Shown one piece after another: positions 19,602-28,788 of a stretch of DNA of 64,000 nucleotides. Position numbers and translations under genes: made by a program. The notes below the pieces were generated by a model. The model was not told the DNA's origin, did not search any database, and saw only the letters and a program-made list of their open reading frames with translations. The stretch is taken from contig NZ_JAHEAG010000014.1 in assembly GCF_018596315.1 (NCBI RefSeq), positions 1 to 64,000 on the forward strand, read 5' to 3'. This stretch comes from Bradyrhizobium sp. SRL28. GTDB lineage: Bacteria; Pseudomonadota; Alphaproteobacteria; Rhizobiales; Xanthobacteraceae. Every line of letters starts with the position of its first letter. The first letter of the stretch is position 1.

Positions 19602-20774
19602 TTACGCGGCGCGGGGCGCGATTGTCGCTTTGCCACGCTCATGCAGCGGCACGAACTTCAGGTTCTCCGGGCCGACATAGTTCGCGGCCGGGCGGATGAT
19701 CTTGTTGTTGATGCGCTGTTCCATCACATGCGCCGCCCATCCCGACGTCCGTGAAATCACGAACAGCGGCGTGAACATCGCGGTCGGCACGCCCATCGCG
19801 TGGTAGGAGACCGCGCTGAACCAGTCGAGATTGGCGAACATCTTCTTGGCATCGGCCATGACCGCCTCGATCCGGTCGGCGATTTCGAACATCCGGGTGC
19901 TTTCGCCCTCAATGCTGAGGCGCCGTGCGACTTCCTTGATCACCTTGTTGCGCGGATCGGCAATGGTGTAGACCGGGTGACCGAAGCCGATCACGACCTC
20001 CTTGGCCGTGATGCGCCGGCGGATATCGGCTTCCGCTTCTTCCGTATCGCCGTAGCGCTTCTGCACTTCGAAGGCGATCTCGTTGGCGCCGCCATGTTTC
20101 GGCCCGCGTAGCGCACCGATCGCGCCGGTGATGGCGGAATACAGGTCTGAGCCCGTTCCGGCGATCGAGCGCGCGGTGAACGTCGAGGCGTTGTACTCGT
20201 GTTCGGCGTAGAGGATCAGAGACGTATGCATCGCGCGTTCGTGCGATGGCGGCGGCTTCCTGCCATGGAGCAAATGCAGGAAGTGCGAGCCGATCGAATC
20301 ATCGTCGGTTTCGACGTCGATCCGGCGGCCATGGTGGGCGTAGTGGTGCCAGTAGAGCAGCATCGATCCAAGCGAGGCCATCAGCCGGTCGGCAATGTCG
20401 CGCGCGCCGGGCTGATTGTGATCATGGGCCTCGGGAAGGATGCAGCCGAGCGCGGAGACGCCGCTTCGGAGGACGTCCATCGGATGCGCGGCGGCGGGCA
20501 ACAGTTCCAGCGTCTGCAACACCGCGAGCGGCAACCCGCGCAGCGCCTTCAGCTTGGCTTTGTAGTTTTTGAGCTCCGACAGCGTGGGCAGGCTGCCGTG
20601 AACCAGAAGATACGCGATCTCCTCGAACTCGCAGGTTTCGGCGACATCGAGAATGTCGTAGCCGCGATAATGCAGGTCGTTTCCGGTGCGGCCGACCGTG
20701 CACAGCGCGGTGTCGCCGGCAATCACGCCTGATAGCGCGACCGATTTCTTCGGCGGCGGCTTGATATCCGTCAT
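19602..20774 (-). CDS. prpC: PrpC, 2-methylcitrate synthase
   Basis: PrpC condenses propionyl-CoA with oxaloacetate. The 390-residue product is a citrate-synthase-family enzyme with the conserved histidines in AAAHPMDVLR and GALRGPKHGGANE, plus VIGFGHPVYT. Length and the GVIAGDTALCTVG opening fit the methylcitrate/short citrate synthase subgroup. The ATG follows AAGGGAG. Neighbours prpB and prpD make methylcitrate synthase the preferred call over ordinary citrate synthase. Confidence 0.94.
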   Translation of the reverse strand: MTDIKPPPKKSVALSGVIAGDTALCTVGRTGNDLHYRGYDILDVAETCEFEEIAYLLVHGSLPTLSELKNYKAKLKALRGLPLAVLQTLELLPAAAHPMDVLRSGVSALGCILPEAHDHNQPGARDIADRLMASLGSMLLYWHHYAHHGRRIDVETDDDSIGSHFLHLLHGRKPPPSHERAMHTSLILYAEHEYNASTFTARSIAGTGSDLYSAITGAIGALRGPKHGGANEIAFEVQKRYGDTEEAEADIRRRITAKEVVIGFGHPVYTIADPRNKVIKEVARRLSIEGESTRMFEIADRIEAVMADAKKMFANLDWFSAVSYHAMGVPTAMFTPLFVISRTSGWAAHVMEQRINNKIIRPAANYVGPENLKFVPLHERGKATIAPRAA

Positions 20775-20785
20775 CTCAATCTCCC

Positions 20786-22339
20786 TTATCGCTTGCCGGC
20801 GGCGCGCTGGACCGTAACCGGAACAGTGTCGCGCCAGTCGAAGATTCCGTGCGTCGATGTCGCGCCGAGGAACTTTGGATCAACCGTGAAAGTGAGGTCG
20901 GTCAGCTCGCCTGCCTTCAGCGACGGCAGTCTTTCCACCGTTGCGATGAAGCGATTCTGCTCAGCCGCGGCGATCACGCCTTCCGCCAGGTTGCGGAACT
21001 TGCGGATGTAGTCCGTCCGCCCAAACGGACGGGCTCCCAGCGGATGTGCATCAGCCAGCGCGATCTCGTCGCTGATGACGGAGCCGCCTTTCAGCCTCAC
21101 GACGACGCGGCCGCCGAACGCTTTTTCCTTCGGATCATGGCTATGGTAGCGGCGGGTCCATGCGGGGTCTTCGACGGTCGAGATCTTGCGCCACAGCGCG
21201 ACCGTGGTCTCGCGGCCCGCGCGCTCGGGCGCGTAGGATCGTTCGTGATGCCAGCCGCCGTCTTCGAGCGCGACCGCGAAAATATACATGATCGAATGGT
21301 CGAGCGTTTCGCGGCTCGCCTTCGGGTCCATCTTCTGCGGATCGTTGGCGCCGGTACCGATGACGTAGTGGGTGTGATGGCTGGTGTGGATGACGATGCT
21401 TTCGATTTTCGAGAGATCGCCGATCTTCGGTCCCAGCCGGCGCGCGAGGTCGATCAGGGCCTGGCTCTGATATTCCGCCGAATGCTCCTTGGTGTAGGTG
21501 TCGAGAATGGCGCGCTTGGGTTCGCCCTTCTCAGGCAGCGGCACCATGTACTCCGCCTTGGGGCCGCCCAGCAGCCAGGCAATGAAGCCGTCCTCGCCTT
21601 CATAGGCGGGTGATGGCGCGCCTTCGCCACGCATCACGCGATCGACGGATTCGATCGCCATCTTGCCGGCGAAGGCCGGCGCATAGGCCTTCCAGCTCGA
21701 GATCTCGCCCTTGCGCGATTGCCGCGTGGTCGTGGTGACGTGAAGCGCCTGCTGGACGGCCTGATAGATCGTCTCGGCAGGCAATCCGAGCAGTGCGCCG
21801 ATCCCGACGGCGGCGGACGGGCCGAGATGAGCGATGTGATCGATCTTGTGCTCGTGCAGGCAGATGCCCTTCACCAGATCGACCTGAATTTCGTAAGCGG
21901 CAGCCAGCCCACGCACGAGGTCCGCGCCCGTCAGCCCGCAGTGCTGGGCGACAGCCAGCACCGGTGGAATGTTATCGCCGGGATGCGAATAGTCCGCGGC
22001 GAGGAACGTGTCGTGGAAATCGAGTTCGCGGACGGCCACGCCGTTGGCCCAGGCGGCCCATTCCGGCGAAATCCGCTGTGACGGCGTCAGTCCGAACACG
22101 GTGGCTCCCGGTTGGAACGGATGCGCCTCGGCCTGCACTCGCGCGCTGACGACGGGGCGACGCGCGACCGAGGCTGCAGCGACGGCGGCGTTGTCGATGA
22201 TGCGGTTGCCCAGCATCTCCACCACATCGCTCTCGACCGCGACCGGGTCGGCGGCGACCTCGGCGATCTTCCAGGCCAGTTGGCTCGCTCGCGGGAGACG
22301 ATCGGCCGATTTGAAAGTACGAACGCTATGCTGTTTCAA
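20786..22339 (-). CDS. prpD: PrpD, 2-methylcitrate dehydratase
   Basis: PrpD dehydrates 2-methylcitrate to 2-methyl-cis-aconitate. The 517-residue product is a MmgE/PrpD family member with HPGDNIPPVLAVAQH, the central KGICLHEHKIDHIAHLG and WHHERSYAPERAGR. The start appears to be TTG at 22339: the TTG overlaps the stop of the upstream thioesterase by four bases and has AAGGAAG seven bases before it. The next internal Met is too far in. The rare start codon with overlap suggests translational coupling. Confidence 0.92.
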   Translation of the reverse strand: MKQHSVRTFKSADRLPRASQLAWKIAEVAADPVAVESDVVEMLGNRIIDNAAVAAASVARRPVVSARVQAEAHPFQPGATVFGLTPSQRISPEWAAWANGVAVRELDFHDTFLAADYSHPGDNIPPVLAVAQHCGLTGADLVRGLAAAYEIQVDLVKGICLHEHKIDHIAHLGPSAAVGIGALLGLPAETIYQAVQQALHVTTTTRQSRKGEISSWKAYAPAFAGKMAIESVDRVMRGEGAPSPAYEGEDGFIAWLLGGPKAEYMVPLPEKGEPKRAILDTYTKEHSAEYQSQALIDLARRLGPKIGDLSKIESIVIHTSHHTHYVIGTGANDPQKMDPKASRETLDHSIMYIFAVALEDGGWHHERSYAPERAGRETTVALWRKISTVEDPAWTRRYHSHDPKEKAFGGRVVVRLKGGSVISDEIALADAHPLGARPFGRTDYIRKFRNLAEGVIAAAEQNRFIATVERLPSLKAGELTDLTFTVDPKFLGATSTHGIFDWRDTVPVTVQRAAGKR

Positions 22340-22719
22340 GACGCAGCTTCCTTCTGGATTGGATCGGTGATGGTTGGTTGCGTGATCGGGACCGGGCGGC
22401 CGAATTCGTTCACCGCGACCATTTCGAACGTTCCGCGCACCGCGGATTTCCGCCTGCCGCTGATCAGGTCTTCGCGGATCATGTCGACGGCAACGGTCAT
22501 GGAGCTGCGGCCGACGCGCACGACCTGGGCAACGAGCTCGACGAGTTCGCCGACATGGATCGGCTCGTGAAATTCGATTCTGTCGGAGGTCGCCATGACG
22601 ACGCTCTGGCGGGCGTGCCGCGTGGCCGTGACGAATGCCGCCTTGCCCATCAGGCTAAGGGCATGGCCGCCGAACAGCGTGCCGTAGTGATTGGCCTGCT
22701 CCGGAAACACCATTTCCAC
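22336..22719 (-). CDS. Acyl-CoA thioesterase, hotdog fold; 5' end probably frameshifted
   Basis: A YciA-type acyl-CoA thioesterase of at least 127 residues, with the hotdog signature FPEQANHYGTLFGGHALSLM and IEFHEPIHVGELVEL. It may hydrolyse surplus propionyl-CoA or related esters. The only start in this frame is a GTG at 22719 without a good ribosome-binding site, yet the frame stays protein-like upstream (ISIPTRFVEM). A well-placed ATG with GGAG lies at 22762 in another frame. Removing one base near 22741-22744 would join them to MHSAASPISIPTRFVEMVF. So either a frameshift or a sequencing error shortens the gene. It overlaps prpD by four bases. Confidence 0.8.
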   Translation of the reverse strand: MEMVFPEQANHYGTLFGGHALSLMGKAAFVTATRHARQSVVMATSDRIEFHEPIHVGELVELVAQVVRVGRSSMTVAVDMIREDLISGRRKSAVRGTFEMVAVNEFGRPVPITQPTITDPIQKEAAS

Positions 22720-22798
22720 GAACCGGGTCGGGATGGAGATTGGGCGACGCCGCTGAATGCATTTTCCTGCTCCGGACGACTTGTTATTCCCTCACGAC

Positions 22799-22890
22799 TT
22801 CGCAATATCTACAAACGTACACCGTCGAAATGGCTGAAAAAGCATAGTCTTGCGAAGAAAAGCCGGCTGATCTGCAAAGTTTGCGAAGGT
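22799..22890. promoter_or_regulatory. Candidate ScfR operators in the prp-regulator divergent spacer
   Basis: The spacer contains TTCGCAA (22799-22805), TTGCGAA (22850-22856) and the palindrome GCAAA-G-TTTGC (22874-22884) that continues into GCGAA. Related regulators of this family, RamB and the mycobacterial PrpR, recognise TTTGCAAA-like sites, so these are plausible operators. Sites are seen; binding is inferred. Confidence 0.5.
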
Positions 22891-22896
22891 GATGCG

Positions 22897-24319
22897 ATGA
22901 AAAAGACCTTCATGGGCGTGCGGTTGAAAAGACTGCGGGAGGAGCAGCGCCTGACGCAGGCGGCGCTCGCCGGCAAACTCGGGATCTCCCTGAGCTACCT
23001 CAACCAACTGGAAAACAATCAGCGGCCGCTCACCGTCCCGGTGCTGCTGGCGCTCAATTCGGTGTTCGGCCTTGACGTGCAGTCGTTCGCCGAGGGCGAC
23101 GAAGCCCGCTTGATCTCGGACCTCCGTGAAGCGCTGGCGGATCCTTCATTGGGCGAGTCGATCGCTGTCGCTGAACTTCGTGAACTCGCGCAGAACATGC
23201 CCGCGGTCGGGCGCGCTGGTCAATCTCCACCGCAAATATCGCCACGCCGCCGAGCAATACGCGGCCATCTCCGCGCGGCTCGGCGAGGACCGTCAGGCCG
23301 CAGCGGCGGTTCTGCCCTCCACGCCGTTCGAGGAAGTCCGCGACTTCTTCTATGTGCAGCACAACTACATTGCCGAGCTCGACGATGCGGCGGAAGCAAT
23401 CGCCGGCCGATTGGAGCTTCCTATCGGACGCATGACGCCGGGTCTGGTGTCGTATCTCGAAAGCCGGCATGGCGTGACTGTCCTGATCGATGCGATTGAC
23501 GAGCTGGGACCGGGAACGCAGCGCCTCTTCGACAGCCGCACACGAATGCTGCGGCTGTCGCCGAGCCTCGATCCGGGCCAGCAGGCGTTTCAGCTCGCGA
23601 CGCAGATCGCCATTCTGGAACTGGATGAGGCGATACGGTCGATCGTCGACAAGGCAAAACTCACCAGCGACGAAGCCCGCGGCCTCGCCCGCATCGGGCT
23701 TGCAAACTATTTCGCCGGTGCGCTGATCTTGCCTTACTCCGTTTTCCTTAACGAGGCGGAGCGGTGCCGTTACGACATCGAATTGCTCAGTCACCGATTC
23801 GGCGTGGGCTTTGAAACGATCTGTCACCGGCTCAGCTCCCTGCAGCGCCACAATGCGCGGGGCGTGCCGTTCTTCTTCATCCGCGTCGATCGCGCCGGCA
23901 ACATATCGAAGCGCCAATCGGCGACCGATTTCCATTTTTCGCGGGTCGGCGGGACGTGTCCACTGTGGAACGTTTATGAGGCCTTCGCCAACCCTGGGCG
24001 TATCCTGACGCAGCTGGCGCGGATGCCTGATGATCGAACCTATCTCTGGGTTGCCAGGACGGTGTCGCACGGCCGAGGGGGCTACGGAGCGCCCGCCAAG
24101 ACGTTTGCGGTCGCGCTGGGATGCGATGTTCGCCATGCGGAGCGAATCGTCTATTCGCAGGGCCTCAAGATCGATCCGTCACAGGCGACGCCGATCGGCA
24201 TGGGCTGCAAGGTGTGCGAACGGCCGGATTGTCCGCAGCGCGCGTTTCCGCCGGTCGGCCGCGCTCTCAATGTCGATGAAACGCGGTCCTATTTTGCCCC
24301 ATACGCCACATCGCGTTAG
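22897..24319 (+). pseudogene. ScfR-type XRE short-chain fatty acyl regulator, frameshifted
   Basis: This gene would encode a roughly 475-residue regulator of propionate metabolism. The first frame from 22897 gives an N-terminal XRE helix-turn-helix (RLTQAALAGKLGISLSYLNQLENN). The second frame carries an IrrE-like stretch and the C-terminal ScfR domain with the cysteine-rich MGCKVCERPDCPQR. The protein sequence jumps from one frame to the next at the GGG run at 23209-23211, where one extra base (or two missing) breaks the frame. Either a real inactivation or a sequencing error. It diverges from the prp operon, the normal location for its activator. Confidence 0.85.
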
Positions 24320-24418
24320 GGCAGCCATGTGAATTTCGTGCGTATGTCCCGAATGGGGCATTGACACCTCGCAGCGAATATCACCACATGTAGCCGTCAC
24401 GGTCCACTTGATCGCAAG

Positions 24419-24590
24419 ATTTGGTGGCTAAGAGGGAAGCCGGTGGTCGCGCAAAAAGCGCGAGATTCCGGCGCTGCCCCCGCAACTGTAAGCAGTGAGT
24501 TGTTCCCGAATCTCAAAGTCACTGATGCGGCATCGCATTGGGAAGACACGGGGATAACGGCGACCTGCGAGCCAGGAGACCTGCCGCGAC
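24419..24590 (+). promoter_or_regulatory. Cobalamin riboswitch upstream of nrdAB
   Basis: Conserved cobalamin-aptamer parts appear in order: AGGGAAGCCGGTG, GCTGCCCCCGCAACTGTAAG, GTCACTGATG, GGGAAG, and the B12 box GCCAGGAGACCTGCC at 24571-24585. It should shut off the B12-independent ribonucleotide reductase when cobalamin is present and a B12-dependent NrdJ can take over. A TTGACA at 24361 may be the -35 box, but no convincing -10 follows. Limits are approximate. Confidence 0.95.
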
Positions 24591-24600
24591 ACCGAAAAAA

Positions 24601-24629
24601 CGTCCACGGGCGGGGTGTCCCGGCGGCGC
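24601..24629 (+). promoter_or_regulatory. Shared riboswitch-proximal element before nrdA
   Basis: A 29-base block starting CGTCC and containing CGGGCGGGGTGTCCCGG lies 15 bases after the B12 box. The same block with three changes follows the metE riboswitch at the same distance. Its CGGG/CCCG ends can pair. It is a candidate expression platform. Confidence 0.65.
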
Positions 24630-24721
24630 TTGCAGACTCATGCCGGCGTTTCCTGCCCGCGCATTTGAAGCAGCGTCCTCTCTGACATCCAGCCCCAACA
24701 ACATCACCACGGGGTCTCTTG

Positions 24722-27631
24722 ATGTCACTCTCTTTCGATCGCGAAGCCAGCGCTGTTCCATTCATCCACCTGCGTCCCGAATCGCTTGCCGCGCCGAGCG
24801 CGCAGCCGCCGATGCAGGTGATCCGCCGCAACGGCACGGTTTCGAAATTCGACGCCAGCAAGATTTCGGTCGCGATGACCAAGGCGTTCCTCGCGGTCGA
24901 GGGGCACGGCGCGGCTGCCTCCCGCCGCGTGCATGAAATCGTCGAGGAACTGACCTCGGAAGTCGTCGGCGCGCTGTCGCGCCGGATGAGCGAGGGCCGC
25001 ACCTTTCATATCGAGGACGTGCAGGACCAGGTCGAACTGGCCTTGATGCGCAGCGAGCACCACAAGGTCGCGCGCGCCTATGTGCTGTATCGCGAGGAGC
25101 GCACCCGGCAGCGCGCCGGGCAGGAAGCCGCCAACGCCGCTCAGCCGTCGGGCGAGCCATCGCTGCGTGTCACGCTGGCCAGCGGCGTGCAGGTCCCGCT
25201 CGATATCGCGCGCCTGACGTTGATCATCGAGGAGGCCTGCGCCGGTCTCGACGGCGTCAGCGCCGCTGCTGTGCTCACTGAGACGCAGCGCAATCTCTAC
25301 GACGGAATTGGCGAGGGCGAACTGGCCTTGGCGTCGGTGATGGCTGCGCGCACGCTGGTGGAGCAGGAGCCGGACTACGCCTATGTCAGCGCGCGGCTAT
25401 TGCTCGACAAGCTGCGCACCGAGGTGCTGTCGTTTGTGGAGGGGGCGCCGACCAGCGCCTCGCAGGCCGACATGGCGGTGCGTTATGGCGAATACTTTCC
25501 CGCCTATATCAAGACCGGCATCAAGGCCGAACTGCTCGATTCCGATCTGGCGCGCTTCGACCTGAAGAAGCTCGCCGCGGCGCTGAAGCCGGAGCGCGAT
25601 CTGGCGTTCCAGTTTTTGGGGCTGCAGACGCTGTACGACCGCTATTTCCTGCATGCGCGCGGCAACCGCATCGAACTGCCGCAGGCGTTCTTCATGCGCG
25701 TCGCCATGGGTCTTGCGCTCCGCGAGATCGACCGCGAGGCGCGCGCCATCGAGTTCTACGATCTGCTGTCGTCGTTCGACTTCATGGCCTCGACGCCCAC
25801 TTTGTTCAATTCGGGAACGCTGCGGCCGCAATTGTCATCGTGCTTCCTCACCACCGTTGCCGACGATCTCGACGGCATCTTCAAGTCGGTCAAGGACAAC
25901 GCGCTGCTGGCGAAATATTCCGGCGGGCTCGGCAACGATTGGACCCGCGTGCGCGGGCTCGGCGCCCACATCAAGGGCACCAATGGCGAAAGCCAGGGCG
26001 TGGTGCCGTTCCTGAAAGTGGCGAATGACACCGCGATCGCCGTCAACCAGGGCGGCAAGCGCAAGGGCGCGGTTTGCGCCTATCTCGAAACCTGGCACAT
26101 CGACATCGAGGAATTTCTAGACCTGCGCAAGAACACCGGCGACGACCGCCGCCGCACCCATGACATGAACACCGCGAACTGGGTGCCTGACCTGTTCATG
26201 CAGCGCGTCGAGGCTGACGGCGAATGGACGCTGTTCTCGCCGGACGAGACGCCTGATCTGCACGACCTCTTTGGCCAGCCTTTCGCCGAGCGTTACGCCG
26301 CCTATGAAGCCAAGGCGGCGCGAGGCGAGATCCGCGTGTTCAAGCAGGTTCGCGCCACGGATTTGTGGCGCAAGATGCTGACCATGCTGTTCGAGACCGG
26401 GCATCCCTGGATCACGTTCAAGGATCCCTGCAATCTGCGCTCGCCGCAGCGCCATGCCGGCGTGATTCATTCCTCCAACCTCTGCACCGAAATCACGCTC
26501 AATACGTCCGACGACGAAACCGCCGTCTGCAATCTCGGCTCGATCAATCTGCTCAACCATGTGCGGGAAGGGCGGCTGGATGAGCCGCGGCTGAAGCGCA
26601 GCGTGACCATTGCGATGCGGATGCTCGACAATGTCATCGACATCAATTTCTACACCATCCCGGAAGCGCGCCGTTCGAACCTGCGGCACCGCCCGGTCGG
26701 TCTCGGGCTGATGGGATTCCAGGATGCGCTGCAGGCGTTGCGGATCGCGATGGCCTCCGATGCGGCGGTTGCCTTTGCCGATACCAGCATGGAGATGATT
26801 TCCTATTACGCCATCTCGGCCTCCGTCGATCTGGCGGCCGAGCGCGGACGCTATCCGTCGTTCGACGGCTCGCTGTGGAGCCGGGGCATTTTGCCGATCG
26901 ATTCGATCGAACTGCTGGCGGAAGCCCGCGGCGGCCTCGCGATGGATCGTGCCATGACGCTTGACTGGGGTCGCTTGCGCGAGCGTGTCAAATCATCAGG
27001 CATGCGCAATTCGAACGTGATGGCGATCGCGCCGACGGCGACCATTTCGAACATCTGCGGCGTGGCGCAGTCGATCGAGCCCGCCTACCAGAACCTCTAT
27101 GTCAAATCCAATATGTCCGGCGACTTCACCGTGGTGAACGAGTTTCTGGTGCGCGACCTCAAGGCGCGCGGGCTGTGGGACGAGGTGATGGTCAACGACC
27201 TCAAATATTTCGACGGCAGCGTCGGTGCCATCGATCGCATTCCGGGCGACCTCAAGGCGCTCTATGCCACCGCTTTCGAGATCGACAGTGCATGGCTGAT
27301 CGAGGCGGCCTCGCGGCGGCAGAAATGGATCGACCAGTCGCAGTCGCTCAACCTCTATATCGCCAATCCTAGCGGCAAGAAGCTCGATGCGCTCTATCGG
27401 CTGGCCTGGTCGCGCGGGTTGAAGACGACCTACTACCTGCGCTCGCGCAGTGCCACGCATGTCGAAAAATCCACGCTCCGGGGCACTGACGGCAAGCTCA
27501 ACGCCGTTGCGGCCGCGCCTGTGTTGTCGGCAGGCGCGCCGATCATCGTGCCATCAGCCGTCACGGCGCCTGACCTGTCCGGCGCTATCGCGTGTTCCAT
27601 CGACAATCCCGAATGCGAAGCCTGCCAGTAA
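24722..27631 (+). CDS. nrdA: NrdA, class I ribonucleotide reductase alpha subunit
   Basis: NrdA reduces ribonucleotides to deoxyribonucleotides using a radical supplied by NrdB. The 969-residue product has an N-terminal ATP-cone allosteric domain (about 30-130, VIRRNGTVSKFD). The catalytic barrel has Cys374 (SSCFLTT), Cys588 in NLCTEI and Cys603 in CNLGSINL as the expected active-site cysteines. The C-terminal redox tail is CSIDNPECEACQ. The ATG at 24722 directly follows an in-frame TTG; I prefer the ATG. NrdB follows after 26 bases. A B12 riboswitch lies in the leader. Confidence 0.95.
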   Translation: MSLSFDREASAVPFIHLRPESLAAPSAQPPMQVIRRNGTVSKFDASKISVAMTKAFLAVEGHGAAASRRVHEIVEELTSEVVGALSRRMSEGRTFHIEDVQDQVELALMRSEHHKVARAYVLYREERTRQRAGQEAANAAQPSGEPSLRVTLASGVQVPLDIARLTLIIEEACAGLDGVSAAAVLTETQRNLYDGIGEGELALASVMAARTLVEQEPDYAYVSARLLLDKLRTEVLSFVEGAPTSASQADMAVRYGEYFPAYIKTGIKAELLDSDLARFDLKKLAAALKPERDLAFQFLGLQTLYDRYFLHARGNRIELPQAFFMRVAMGLALREIDREARAIEFYDLLSSFDFMASTPTLFNSGTLRPQLSSCFLTTVADDLDGIFKSVKDNALLAKYSGGLGNDWTRVRGLGAHIKGTNGESQGVVPFLKVANDTAIAVNQGGKRKGAVCAYLETWHIDIEEFLDLRKNTGDDRRRTHDMNTANWVPDLFMQRVEADGEWTLFSPDETPDLHDLFGQPFAERYAAYEAKAARGEIRVFKQVRATDLWRKMLTMLFETGHPWITFKDPCNLRSPQRHAGVIHSSNLCTEITLNTSDDETAVCNLGSINLLNHVREGRLDEPRLKRSVTIAMRMLDNVIDINFYTIPEARRSNLRHRPVGLGLMGFQDALQALRIAMASDAAVAFADTSMEMISYYAISASVDLAAERGRYPSFDGSLWSRGILPIDSIELLAEARGGLAMDRAMTLDWGRLRERVKSSGMRNSNVMAIAPTATISNICGVAQSIEPAYQNLYVKSNMSGDFTVVNEFLVRDLKARGLWDEVMVNDLKYFDGSVGAIDRIPGDLKALYATAFEIDSAWLIEAASRRQKWIDQSQSLNLYIANPSGKKLDALYRLAWSRGLKTTYYLRSRSATHVEKSTLRGTDGKLNAVAAAPVLSAGAPIIVPSAVTAPDLSGAIACSIDNPECEACQ

Positions 27632-27657
27632 GCAGACAAGAAGAGAAGGAAACGACA

Positions 27658-28788
27658 ATGCTCGACTGGTCAGAACCCGCTGCGCCCTCGCTCCGGATGC
27701 CACTTCCCTTGGTGGCGCAAGCTACTGTTGCTGCCGATCAAACCGGCCTCGGCACCATCGACCGCAGCGGCGGACGGGTGTCCGTGGACGACAAGCGGAT
27801 GATCAACTGCCGCGCCGACGTCAATCAACTGCTGCCGTTGAAATACAAATGGGCATGGGAGAAATATCTCGCCGGCTGCAACAATCACTGGATGCCGACC
27901 GAAGTCTCGATGCAGGCCGACATCGCGCTCTGGAAGTCGCGCGACGGACTGACGGAAGACGAGCGCCGCGCCATCAAGCGCAACCTCGGCTTCTTCGCGG
28001 CCTCCGAAAGCCTCGTCGCCAACAACATCGTACTGGCGATCTACCGCCATCTGACCAATCCGGAATGCCGGCAGTATTTGCTGCGGCAGTCCTTCGAGGA
28101 GGCCGTTCATACCCATACCTTCCAGTACATCGTCGAAAGTCTTGGCCTCGATGAGGGCGAGCTGTTCAACATGTACCGCGAGGTGCCGTCGATCACCGAC
28201 AAGGCGGCGTGGGCGCTGAAGCATACCCAGCATCTCGACGATCCCGATTTCAAGACGGGGACGCCGCAAGCCGACCAGGCGTTCCTGCGCGATCTCGTCG
28301 CCTTCTACGTCATCTTCGAGGGCATGTGGTTCTATACTGGGTTTGCCCAGATCCTCTCGCTCGGCCGCCGCAACAAGATGGTCGGCATCGCGGAGCAGTA
28401 TCAGTACATCCTGCGCGATGAATCGATTCACCTGAACTTCGGCATCGACGTCATCAACCAGATCAAGATCGAGAATCCGGATCTATGGACCAAGGCCTTT
28501 CAGGACGAAGTCCGTGCCATGGTGCGCGATGCGGCCGAACTGGAAGCGGCCTATGGCCGGGACACCATGCCGCGCGGCTTCCTCGGCCTGAATGCAGCGT
28601 TGTGTGAGACCTACATGCACTTCATCGCCAACCGCCGCTGCGCGCAGCTTGGGCTGCAGCGGGTATTCGACGAGACCGAGAATCCGTTTCCCTGGATGTC
28701 GGAGGCGATGGACCTGAAGAAGGAGAAGAACTTCTTCGAGACACGGGTGATCGAATATCAGAACGGCGGCGCGCTGAGCTGGGAGTAA
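27658..28788 (+). CDS. nrdB: NrdB, class I ribonucleotide reductase beta subunit
   Basis: NrdB houses the dimetal-tyrosyl radical cofactor for NrdA. The 376-residue product has ferritin-like metal-site motifs EEAVHTHTFQYIVES, FEGMWFYTGFAQI and DESIHLNFG, and ends in a short interacting tail. The start is the ATG at 27658, with GAGAAGGA before it; the open frame farther upstream overlaps the nrdA end and is not needed. It is co-transcribed with nrdA and so should share control by the cobalamin riboswitch. Confidence 0.95.
   Translation: MLDWSEPAAPSLRMPLPLVAQATVAADQTGLGTIDRSGGRVSVDDKRMINCRADVNQLLPLKYKWAWEKYLAGCNNHWMPTEVSMQADIALWKSRDGLTEDERRAIKRNLGFFAASESLVANNIVLAIYRHLTNPECRQYLLRQSFEEAVHTHTFQYIVESLGLDEGELFNMYREVPSITDKAAWALKHTQHLDDPDFKTGTPQADQAFLRDLVAFYVIFEGMWFYTGFAQILSLGRRNKMVGIAEQYQYILRDESIHLNFGIDVINQIKIENPDLWTKAFQDEVRAMVRDAAELEAAYGRDTMPRGFLGLNAALCETYMHFIANRRCAQLGLQRVFDETENPFPWMSEAMDLKKEKNFFETRVIEYQNGGALSWE

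Noticed and set aside
24320..24420. NrdR boxes upstream of nrdA
   Set aside because: I looked for paired ACACWATATATWGTGT-like sites and found none.
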